This document shows positions 1 to 6,897 of a DNA stretch of 64,000 nucleotides, one piece after another. Positions within the stretch are counted from its first letter, which is position 1. Every line of letters starts with the position of its first letter. The position numbers and the translations under genes are program-made. The notes under the pieces were generated by a model. The model searched no databases. It was not told where the DNA came from and saw only the letters and a list, made by a program, of their open reading frames with translations. Source of the stretch: Flavobacterium geliluteum (GTDB lineage: Bacteria > Bacteroidota > Bacteroidia > Flavobacteriales > Flavobacteriaceae); NCBI RefSeq assembly GCF_017948595.1, contig NZ_JAGFBV010000017.1, forward strand, positions 1 through 64,000. Direction: 5' to 3'.

Positions 1-93
1 TTCAATGCTAAAATAAAAGCATTCAGATCAAAATTCAGAGGTGTGAGGAATGTGGAATACTTCCTTTTTAGACTCACTACTATTTATGCATAA
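1..93 (+). CDS. ISAon1 family transposase, C-terminal fragment
   Basis: This is an open frame from the window edge to the TAA at 91-93, 30 residues long. It begins FNAKIKAFRSKFRGV and ends YFLFRLTTIYA. The FNAKIKAFR...FRGVR...FFL(F/Y)RL.KIYA pattern is the C-terminal signature I know from ISAon1-type transposases of Bacteroidota. The fragment is partial only because the window starts inside it. It lies antisense to the interrupted tolC gene. Confidence 0.8.
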   Translation, partial: FNAKIKAFRSKFRGVRNVEYFLFRLTTIYA

Positions 94-125
94 TTTTTAT
101 AACTCCACAGGTTTTCGTGTTGATC
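1..125 (+). mobile_element. Right end of an ISAon1-type insertion sequence
   Basis: The plus strand starts inside a transposase reading frame that stops at 91-93. About 30 bp of non-coding terminal sequence follows, including CCACAGGTTTTCGTG at 106-120. The element ends at about 123-126, where the antisense tolC frame resumes recognisable TolC sequence. The rest of the element and its other inverted repeat lie outside the window. The exact end and any target duplication cannot be fixed from one side. Confidence 0.75.
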
Positions 126-1112
126 CCCAAATCCTGTAAAAATAGGAACTCTTAAATTTAGGCCAATTGCAGAATAATCAGACCAATAAACGCCGTCTGC
201 AGGTTTTGCAAATAAAGGCATTTCTGGACCTTGGCCTAGATAGTTGTACCCGGCTGATAATGATAAAGTTGGGTAATATTCTGCTTCGATAGACTTTTTC
301 TGTAAAACCAAAAGTTCTTCTTGTTTTTTCAGAAGCAAATATTCTGTTCTATTGCCCAGATTGGGAGCTTCTGTCAAGGCAGCAGGGGTTACTTCAAATT
401 CAGTTTGAGGAATCTCAATCTGAGTTTCTATTGGCATTCCCATGTAAAATTTCAAAGCATTTTCCTGTAATTGTACAGCATTTAAAATTTGCTGGCGTTG
501 TGTGCTAATGTTTGACATTTTTACCACAATACGGTCTAAATCTATTTTTTTAGCCAAACCATTATCAAATTGTCCTTTTACGATATTACGAACTTTGGTT
601 GTGTTGGCAAAAGTACTGTCTAATAATATCAATTTCTGACGTTGAACATAAACCTGATAGTAGTTGTTGGCTACTCTTTCGATAACTTGTTCTTCTGTCA
701 GTTGATCGTTTATTTGATAAAATTCACGAGTAGATTTTGCAGCTCTCAAACCGGTAAAAACCGATTGGTCAAAAATAGCTTGCGTTAACGAAATCCCAGC
801 ACCTGATGTCCATTTTTGGCCAAAAGTCGCCTGAATAGTTGTTCCCGGAGCACCAAATGCAGCTCCATCAATAACACTAGTTTGTAATACAGGATTGTAA
901 GTCAGGTTACCATTTGCAGAAATTTGAGGCAGCGCTCTGGAACGCACTTCCTGAATTTTATATTCGCTGTTTTCAACCTCTAATTTTGCTTTTTTAGCAT
1001 CTGCTTTGTTTTGCAACGCATAACTCACAGCGTCTTTGAGGGTTAAAGTTTTTACCTGAGCGTTTGCCGTTAAGGCAAATGAACTCAAAAATATAAGAAT
1101 TATTCTTTTCAT
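84..1112 (-). pseudogene. TolC family outer-membrane efflux protein, 3' end lost to IS insertion
   Basis: The frame encodes 342 residues, whereas TolC-type outer-membrane factors usually have about 420-450. It has a signal peptide (MKRIILIFLSSFALTANAQ) and the helical and strand repeats of an OEP-family protein, ending in recognisable sequence LRVPIFTGFG near residue 329. The last 13 residues (DQHENLWSYKNYA) are read from the end of an insertion element whose transposase lies on the other strand. The final strand and helical hairpin of the second OEP repeat are therefore missing, and a functional trimeric channel is unlikely. The start lies 10 bp downstream of the stop of the tetR gene, in the usual tetR-tolC-hlyD-RND order. 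The hlyD and RND genes would lie beyond the window. An assembly junction is a less likely explanation. Confidence 0.8.
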
Positions 1113-1122
1113 AGATTGATGA

Positions 1123-1740
1123 TTAAGTAGTAATTTTTTTAAGTTGTTTTTCTAGTTCCAGTATTCCTTCAGATGTTGCCATTGCTCTGGTGTGATATTC
1201 CAGCGCTTCTAATTCTATTTTCTGTGCTTCTTTTTCAGACATAGTTGTTTCGTTAATGTGAAAAATTAAGGTGTAATAAAACTTGACGTAGATATCGATA
1301 TTCAAGTCCTTGCGATAGAGATTTTCCCGAATTCCTTTTTCGATATTTTCTCTAAAATAATGACTACACTGCTCAATTTCGTGCGACATTACATTTTGAT
1401 AAATTTCAGGATAATGTTTTTTTAACTGATAAATTGCAGAGGTGTCGGTATTGTTTTTAAACATGTCACGAAACATTTCTCTAATTTCAAAATTCTCATA
1501 AATTGCGTTGTAATTTTTAGCAACAATGGTATCAATAATTTGGTGTACCTGTTTGTGAACCATCGAAGTACTTTCTTCGATCAAAACTTCTTTATTACAA
1601 AAATATTTGTAAATCGTTTTTTTAGAAATACACATTTCTCCCGCAATGTCATCCATAGTGACACTTTTAAAACCTAGTTTTAAAAACAATTCACTTGCTT
1701 TAGATATGATTTTTTCTTTCATTTTACTGTCAAATTGCAT
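1123..1740 (-). CDS. TetR/AcrR family transcriptional regulator
   Basis: This is a 205-residue repressor-type protein. The N-terminal TetR helix-turn-helix is clear at residues 7-55 (KEKIISKASELFLKLGF, then VTMDDIAGEM and SKKTIYKYF). The rest is a helical ligand-binding or dimerisation domain. A -7 element TATATTTG ends 2 bp before the ATG at 1740, so the internal ATG at 1722 (MKEKII) may be the true start. The promoter contains a 28-bp palindrome at 1755-1782 that recurs before the neighbouring YceI gene. Autoregulation plus control of the tolC efflux operon and yceI is the likely arrangement. The inducer is unknown. Confidence 0.93.
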   Translation of the reverse strand: MQFDSKMKEKIISKASELFLKLGFKSVTMDDIAGEMCISKKTIYKYFCNKEVLIEESTSMVHKQVHQIIDTIVAKNYNAIYENFEIREMFRDMFKNNTDTSAIYQLKKHYPEIYQNVMSHEIEQCSHYFRENIEKGIRENLYRKDLNIDIYVKFYYTLIFHINETTMSEKEAQKIELEALEYHTRAMATSEGILELEKQLKKITT

Positions 1741-1754
1741 TACAAATATAAAGA

Positions 1755-1782
1755 GGAAACTTTAAATTCTAAAAGAGTTTCC
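1755..1782. promoter_or_regulatory. Probable TetR operator overlapping the tetR promoter
   Basis: GGAAACT (1755-1761) and AGTTTCC (1776-1782) form an inverted repeat. It sits just upstream of the TATATTTG -7 element (about 1743-1750) of the minus-strand tetR gene. The whole 28-bp block is nearly identical to 2446-2473. TetR binding is an inference from position and symmetry. Confidence 0.75.
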
Positions 1783-1827
1783 GTTATTTTTGTAATAATT
1801 TTACATTATTTTTTTAATTTATGAGAT

Positions 1828-2349
1828 TTATATACTAAACTCCAAATTGGCGATTAGTTTGATGTCTTTTCCCAGAGCCAATCCGCCATTTTGATTGTAC
1901 GAATGATAATCCAAACCAAAATCCTGACGCTTGATATCACCGGTAATTTCAAAAGCTACTTTTTTATTTCCGTTATACGTGTTAATCCCAATAAATTCAG
2001 CATCAAGTTCTACTACTCGTGTTACATCTTTTATCGTTAAATCTCCTTTAAAAAAATTGATATTATTATTTACTTTCTGAAAAGAAGTCGACTTAAAACT
2101 GATAATAGGATGCTCATTTACATCAAATAAATCCTGTAATTGCAAGTAGGTATCAATTTGCTGAAAACTATCGCTTTTATTGTTTATATCTAATGAAAAC
2201 TCAACGGATGCATCTTCAATTTCGTTGTCTTTGATGTTTACAAAGCCATCAAACTTGTTTGAAGTTCCTCCTAAATAAGCAATAATAGAATGTCTCATTT
2301 TAATTAAAACATCTGATTGACTAGAATCTATGGTCCATGTTGTTTTCAT
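1828..2349 (-). CDS. YceI family protein
   Basis: This is a YceI-like lipid-binding barrel protein of about 173 residues from the chosen ATG at 2349 (MKTTWTIDSSQS). Family features include WTIDSSQS at the N-terminus, a glycine-rich loop with NKFDGFVNI, F-D-V-N-E-H-P with SFKS in the centre, and an FEITGDIKR-QDFGLD block. No signal peptide is visible, unlike periplasmic YceI of Escherichia coli, so it may be cytoplasmic. An upstream in-frame ATG at 2424 would add 25 residues that do not resemble the family. The -7 element TATATTTG at about 2434-2441 would place the transcription start almost on that ATG, so 2349 is preferred. The promoter carries the same palindrome as tetR, implying co-regulation. 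Members bind isoprenoid-like molecules, and a polyprenyl synthase gene lies next door, divergently. Confidence 0.85.
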   Translation of the reverse strand: MKTTWTIDSSQSDVLIKMRHSIIAYLGGTSNKFDGFVNIKDNEIEDASVEFSLDINNKSDSFQQIDTYLQLQDLFDVNEHPIISFKSTSFQKVNNNINFFKGDLTIKDVTRVVELDAEFIGINTYNGNKKVAFEITGDIKRQDFGLDYHSYNQNGGLALGKDIKLIANLEFSI

Positions 2350-2445
2350 AATTATTTGGTTTTGTTGATTTTGTAAATCGTTTAAAACTCTTTCGGAAAC
2401 TTTTATAGTGTTGTAGGTTTCCATTTGATGGCGCAAATATAAGAA

Positions 2446-2473
2446 GGAAACTTTAAAAACCAAAAAAGTTTCC
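2446..2473. promoter_or_regulatory. Second probable TetR operator, in the yceI promoter
   Basis: GGAAACTTT (2446-2454) and AAAGTTTCC (2465-2473) form a perfect 9-bp inverted repeat. It overlaps the promoter of the minus-strand yceI gene: TTG, 19 bp, then TATATTTG. Spacing and half-sites match those of the tetR promoter, so a repressor bound here would cover the -33/-7 spacer. Confidence 0.75.
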
Positions 2474-2615
2474 GTGTTTTTTTGTGTTTATTTTTAATAA
2501 GTTGTAATTGAATATTTTACAACTAAATTAAAATCATAGATTGACTGTCAAAATAGAAACTAATATTTCATATTTGAGTTGTATCTTTGAGGCTTGTAAA
2601 TCAGATTTTCATTTT

Positions 2616-3590
2616 ATGCACACTATTAGCCAGTATCAGGATTTTTTTATTACTTATCTAAAAAATCAAAGCATTAATAAAGAGCCTAAAAATCTTTATG
2701 AACCAATAGATTATATTTTACATCTTGGTGGAAAAAGGATGCGTCCTGTACTGACCCTGATGGCCTCTGAAGTTTTTGACACCGATTATCAAGTAGCGCT
2801 TCCGGCTGCAATGGCAGTAGAAGTTTTTCATAATTTTTCTTTAGTTCACGATGATATCATGGATGATGCGCCTCTAAGAAGAGGTAAAGAAACCGTTCAT
2901 GAAAAATGGAACATTAATACTGGAATCTTATCCGGCGACGCTATGCTTATTTTGGCATATCAATATTTTGAACAATACGAGCCGATAATTTTTAGAGATT
3001 TGGCTAAATTGTTCAGCAAAACGGCACTCGAAGTTTGTGAGGGTCAACAATTGGATGTTGATTTTGAAGAAAGAAATGACGTAACAGTTGCCGACTATCT
3101 TAAAATGATCGAATATAAAACAGCTGTTTTGGTGGCAGCAGCCATGAAAATGGGTGCAATTGTCGCAAAAACTTCTGAGAAAGAAGCCAATTTAATTTAT
3201 GATTTCGGGCTTAATTTAGGACTTGCTTTTCAGTTGCAAGACGATTTCTTGGACGCTTTTGGAAATCCCGAAACCTTTGGAAAACAAGTAGGAGGTGATA
3301 TTATCGAAAATAAAAAAACGTATTTGTACATTAAAGCATTAGAATTTTCTTCTCCTGAGAAAGCTTCAGAATTGCAGCAATTATTTAGTCTAACATTAGA
3401 AGATAATACAGTCAAAATAATTACTGCGAAAGCCATTTTTAACGAATCTGGCGCTTCAAAAGCAACGCAGGAAGCGATAGAAATGTACACTTATAAAGCA
3501 TTTCAGACTTTAGACAAAATGGATCTTAATACTGATAAGAAAAATATTTTAAGAGCATTTGGTGAGAACTTAATGGGAAGAAAGGTTTAA
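2616..3590 (+). CDS. Polyprenyl diphosphate synthase
   Basis: This is a trans-isoprenyl diphosphate synthase of 324 residues from the ATG at 2616 (MHTISQYQDFF). A longer TTG-initiated frame from 2541 adds residues unlike the family. The first aspartate-rich motif is in LVHDDIMDDAPLRRG and the second is in FQLQDDFLDAFG. GGKRMRP and the KTA motif are also present. The enzyme condenses isopentenyl diphosphate with allylic diphosphates. In this group it most likely makes the long menaquinone side chain (octaprenyl synthase type). Product length cannot be read with certainty. A stem-loop follows the stop codon. Confidence 0.92.
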   Translation: MHTISQYQDFFITYLKNQSINKEPKNLYEPIDYILHLGGKRMRPVLTLMASEVFDTDYQVALPAAMAVEVFHNFSLVHDDIMDDAPLRRGKETVHEKWNINTGILSGDAMLILAYQYFEQYEPIIFRDLAKLFSKTALEVCEGQQLDVDFEERNDVTVADYLKMIEYKTAVLVAAAMKMGAIVAKTSEKEANLIYDFGLNLGLAFQLQDDFLDAFGNPETFGKQVGGDIIENKKTYLYIKALEFSSPEKASELQQLFSLTLEDNTVKIITAKAIFNESGASKATQEAIEMYTYKAFQTLDKMDLNTDKKNILRAFGENLMGRKV

Positions 3591-3597
3591 AATTTTT

Positions 3598-3661
3598 AGC
3601 CACAGATTTAATAATTTTCACAGATTTAATCCTTGAAATATTTTAATCTGTGGCTTTTTTG
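3598..3661 (+). terminator. Terminator hairpin after the polyprenyl synthase gene
   Basis: AGCCACAGATT (3598-3608) pairs with AATCTGTGGCT (3645-3655), followed by a T-rich run. The loop holds a second copy of CACAGATTTAAT, so this is also one of the window's word-repeat palindromes. It lies between convergent genes and may serve both. Confidence 0.75.
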
Positions 3662-3683
3662 TAAACAATAAGCTCGACAAGTT

Positions 3684-5549
3684 TTAAAAAAGTGTATCTG
3701 GATCAATCAACTCGGATAGTTTTTGTTTAAACTGGTCATTCAAAAGAGTTAAACCATATTGGTACGAAGCATTCATCCAACCAAAACCTTCTTCGGTGAT
3801 ATAATTAAATTCGGTTCCGACATTGCCATATTCGGCAAAAATTTTGTGTGAATTTATCTCCAAATCAAATTTTTCTGGAATTGTACCATTATAGTCAACG
3901 GCATTTCTGGTAATCAGCCAGAGCCAGCGATAAACCATTTCCTGAGTTTCTTCGATAAAATTATAGTGCAATAAACCTTCCCATAAAAGCATTTGATGAG
4001 GTGCCCATCCAAAAGGATAATCCCATTGTCTTGTTGGAGAGTTTTTATCTAAACTAGCTATTGATTCTTTGGTACTTCCTGCAATCCCACCTTTCATTTT
4101 AAATTTTGGCAATGTCTTTTTTACTAAAATTTCAGCTTGTTCGGGAGTACTTATTTTTGCCCAAAGCGGATAAAAAGTCGTTGCAGCCTCAAATATATGT
4201 TGTTCTTCAGTTACAAAATTATAATCAAAATAAATGCCTTTGGCTTCGTTCCAGCATAGGTTATTAATTTTTTCTTTTCTGGAAAGGGCTTTTGTTTGCC
4301 AATAATCGCTCGAATAGGAAACATGCTCATCATAGTGAAATTCTTTATTAAAAAGTGTTTCGATCAAAAAAGCAATATCTGTCTCATATTTGTAAAGCAA
4401 ACTGTTGATAGCAACAGTGTTAAGATTGGCGCAAATATCGACCAATCTGTTGCTGGTGTCATGACCGCTTTCGCGCATGCTGCGGTCATGCGTAAAATAA
4501 TTATCGAGTGCTGTGTCGACAATCTCTCTTTTGAGGTATTTCTTTTCGAATTCCCGAGTTGAAAGATTGTATTTTGGAGCAAATTGTTCTAAAATATCGT
4601 CAAAATGACCTTCTTCGACTTCAAATGGAATTCCAATTCCCTCTGCTTTATAACGATTCAAACCATTTGATGTTAGCCGTTTTCCTTCCTCCATCCAGAC
4701 CGTTTGGTACTCTTTTATAGCCGTTTTTAGATGTCTTTCTACCCAGAAAATTTCAGGATTTGATTTTTCTATAATGGCTCTTATCAAAGAGGTGTAAAGC
4801 GGAGGTTGTGTTCGGGTCAAATAATAACTTCTGTTGGCATTGAGAATTTTTCCGTAGTGATCAATTTGATATTTGAAATTTTCGGCGATACCCAGCGCAA
4901 GATCAATTTTGTCATCAATCAAAAGACCTTGTGCGATAAAATAGCTGTCCCAACCGTACATTTCGTTAAATCTTCCACCTGGAACTACAAACGGAACACC
5001 CGAAATTTGATTGTTTTTTATTTGAAGCGCCAAGGCCAGAATACCTGGTTTTTCGTTGAGCGATAATACATATTCTGGCGTTATATTTTTGGGTAATTGT
5101 ATGACTTTTAGCGTTGAATTTTCAACTTCCAACTTTTTGAAATAATCAAAAACAATTTCGTCACCAAAAGGCACGTACAAATAAGAAACGGCATTTTCAA
5201 TCTTATCATCTTCCAGAATTTTTTTTACGCCAACTGCGTCAATCGTTCTGGTGAGTCCATTCCAATATAAATTTTTTATTTTTCGGGAAATTCTTTCTAC
5301 AGGATTTTCGGTAATTTCGGTGATGTTTATTTCGGCAAATTCAGTATTATTTTTTTTGGCTAAAGCTAATTCCTGCAATAAGTTAGATAGGTGATAGGTT
5401 CCTTCTATAGTTACCGCATTTCCGTTTTCGGCTTCAATCGTAAAGCTTTTAGGACCCTTGTCATCAATAGTTATTTTTTTATCACCATCAGTATCTTCCT
5501 GAGCTAATAATTTTTCTAAAGTCTGACGTATATGTAATTTAAATTTCAT
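3684..5549 (-). CDS. Neutral-type trehalase (GH37) with EF-hand-like N-terminus
   Basis: This is a 621-residue glycoside hydrolase family 37 enzyme that splits trehalose into two glucose molecules. Both trehalase signatures are present: PGGRFNEMYGWDSY (residues 190-203) and QWDYPFGWAP near residue 520. ESGHDTSNR and the C-terminal glycine-rich EEGFGWMNASY lid are also present. There is no signal peptide, so it acts in the cytoplasm. Residues 19-30 (DTDGDKKITIDD) form an EF-hand-like loop with Asp at positions 1, 3, 5 and 12. GTYHLSNLLQELALAKK and ENPVERISRKI follow. This arrangement resembles the calcium-binding region of fungal neutral trehalases rather than the short TreA/TreF N-terminus. 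The start overlaps the end of the upstream MFS gene by 11 bp, so the two are translated together. Confidence 0.93.
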   Translation of the reverse strand: MKFKLHIRQTLEKLLAQEDTDGDKKITIDDKGPKSFTIEAENGNAVTIEGTYHLSNLLQELALAKKNNTEFAEINITEITENPVERISRKIKNLYWNGLTRTIDAVGVKKILEDDKIENAVSYLYVPFGDEIVFDYFKKLEVENSTLKVIQLPKNITPEYVLSLNEKPGILALALQIKNNQISGVPFVVPGGRFNEMYGWDSYFIAQGLLIDDKIDLALGIAENFKYQIDHYGKILNANRSYYLTRTQPPLYTSLIRAIIEKSNPEIFWVERHLKTAIKEYQTVWMEEGKRLTSNGLNRYKAEGIGIPFEVEEGHFDDILEQFAPKYNLSTREFEKKYLKREIVDTALDNYFTHDRSMRESGHDTSNRLVDICANLNTVAINSLLYKYETDIAFLIETLFNKEFHYDEHVSYSSDYWQTKALSRKEKINNLCWNEAKGIYFDYNFVTEEQHIFEAATTFYPLWAKISTPEQAEILVKKTLPKFKMKGGIAGSTKESIASLDKNSPTRQWDYPFGWAPHQMLLWEGLLHYNFIEETQEMVYRWLWLITRNAVDYNGTIPEKFDLEINSHKIFAEYGNVGTEFNYITEEGFGWMNASYQYGLTLLNDQFKQKLSELIDPDTLF

Positions 5550-6759
5550 CTTTTGCAGTTATTTTTTTTAGAATAAAAAAGGATATCAATAATAAAAACA
5601 TCGGAATTAAAGTGAAATAAAACGCTTTTTCGGGGCTTTGATTCTTAAATAGCCAACCTGTAATTCGAGATCCTAATGTTCCGCCAAGAGCGGAGAAAAT
5701 CACAATTAATCCAGTCATGGAGCTTTGCAGGTTTTTGGGCAATGCACTTAATACAATAGAATTTAACAACGGGTAAATTGGCGCAATAAACAGTCCTATT
5801 AACGGAAATGCAAATCCAATGAGCGGTATGTCTGCCAGACTATTAATGCTTTTTACTTCAAGCCCGACTACTTTTGGAAGCACAAAAATCACGATCAGCA
5901 TAGCTACGATGATACAGAAAGTCAGTACCCAAATCCAGTTGATTTTTTGCGTTACAATTCCGGCTATTAAGCGTCCAACAGCTAGTGAGATCGCCAAAAT
6001 ACTCGCCATCATGATGCTGATGTTTTCTGGTAAATGAAGCACTTTGGTATTAAAAGTAGGTAACCACGAAAGGATTCCTTGCTCTATCATTACAAATAAA
6101 AAGACACTAATGACAAAAACTATAGTAAGTGTTTTGGCAATGAGTTTGAACATTTGTAAAAAGTCATCCTTAAAATTTTGTTCAGAGGTTGTTTTGGGCT
6201 CTTCAAATTTAGTAAAGAATAAAAAGGCGAAGGATAAGAGGGATAAAGCAGCGAGAAACCAATAGACGTTTAGCCAGGAATTGGGATCGCTCTCGTCATT
6301 AAAAGCAGGAAACAAAAAGTAAGCTAGTGCAATTCCGATCATAAAAACACCTTCAATACTGCTCATTAATGCGTTGTGCTGCTTTTGGGTTTCAGTAACA
6401 GTGCCAATTAAGGAATAAACTGAAACTTTGATCAGAGCAAACGAAACACCGACCGTTGCAAAAAGTATTTTAGCATTATCAAATGAGTTTCCAAAATACA
6501 TCGAAATACAGGCAAGAGTTACTAATCCTAAACCTATTAGCATTGCTTTTTTAAAACCAATTCGAGGTAAAAATGAAGCGATAAAAAAGGATACTATTGC
6601 TATAGGCATGTCCTTAAAAGCTTCTAGTATACTGGCCTGAACTTCATCAACGCCATAATTTTTTTGTGATTTTAGAATAACAATACCCACGCTATTTAGT
6701 AAAATAGCAAAGACAAAGTAATTGAGGTATAAGGAGATTTTGATTCCAATGTTTTTCAT
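5539..6759 (-). CDS. MFS transporter, probable trehalose (or glucoside) permease
   Basis: This 406-residue polytopic protein has about 12 hydrophobic segments. An MFS-like basic loop follows the second segment (PRIGFKKAMLIG), and a long central basic loop (KFEEPKTTSEQNFKDDF) splits the two halves. It lies between the TonB-dependent receptor and the trehalase gene, overlapping the latter by 11 bp. Its likely job is to carry the disaccharide across the inner membrane for cytoplasmic hydrolysis. The substrate is inferred only from these neighbours. Confidence 0.88.
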   Translation of the reverse strand: MKNIGIKISLYLNYFVFAILLNSVGIVILKSQKNYGVDEVQASILEAFKDMPIAIVSFFIASFLPRIGFKKAMLIGLGLVTLACISMYFGNSFDNAKILFATVGVSFALIKVSVYSLIGTVTETQKQHNALMSSIEGVFMIGIALAYFLFPAFNDESDPNSWLNVYWFLAALSLLSFAFLFFTKFEEPKTTSEQNFKDDFLQMFKLIAKTLTIVFVISVFLFVMIEQGILSWLPTFNTKVLHLPENISIMMASILAISLAVGRLIAGIVTQKINWIWVLTFCIIVAMLIVIFVLPKVVGLEVKSINSLADIPLIGFAFPLIGLFIAPIYPLLNSIVLSALPKNLQSSMTGLIVIFSALGGTLGSRITGWLFKNQSPEKAFYFTLIPMFLLLISFFILKKITAKDEI

Positions 6760-6839
6760 CAGCTTTTACAATTTTTAGTTTTGTTTCCTAAACTTTTATT
6801 ATAGTGGTATTTAAAGACTAATTTAAAATAATAAAAATA

Positions 6840-6870
6840 CCAAGTGCCGCTTCATTAAAACAGCACTTGG
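6840..6870 (-). terminator. Terminator hairpin after the TonB-dependent receptor gene
   Basis: CCAAGTGC (6840-6847) and GCACTTGG (6863-6870) form an 8-bp stem. On the minus strand a T-rich stretch follows. It lies 27 bp past the receptor stop and before the MFS gene, so it probably attenuates transcription and keeps receptor levels above those of the transporter and enzyme. Confidence 0.8.
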
Positions 6871-6897
6871 AGAGTTTATTAACCAACCTAACAATAA

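Noticed and set aside
2350..2463. Longer YceI starts at 2463 and 2424
   Set aside because: The 2463 start lies inside the operator and promoter. The 2424 start is at the expected transcription start and adds a non-family segment. 2349 is preferred, though 2424 cannot be excluded.
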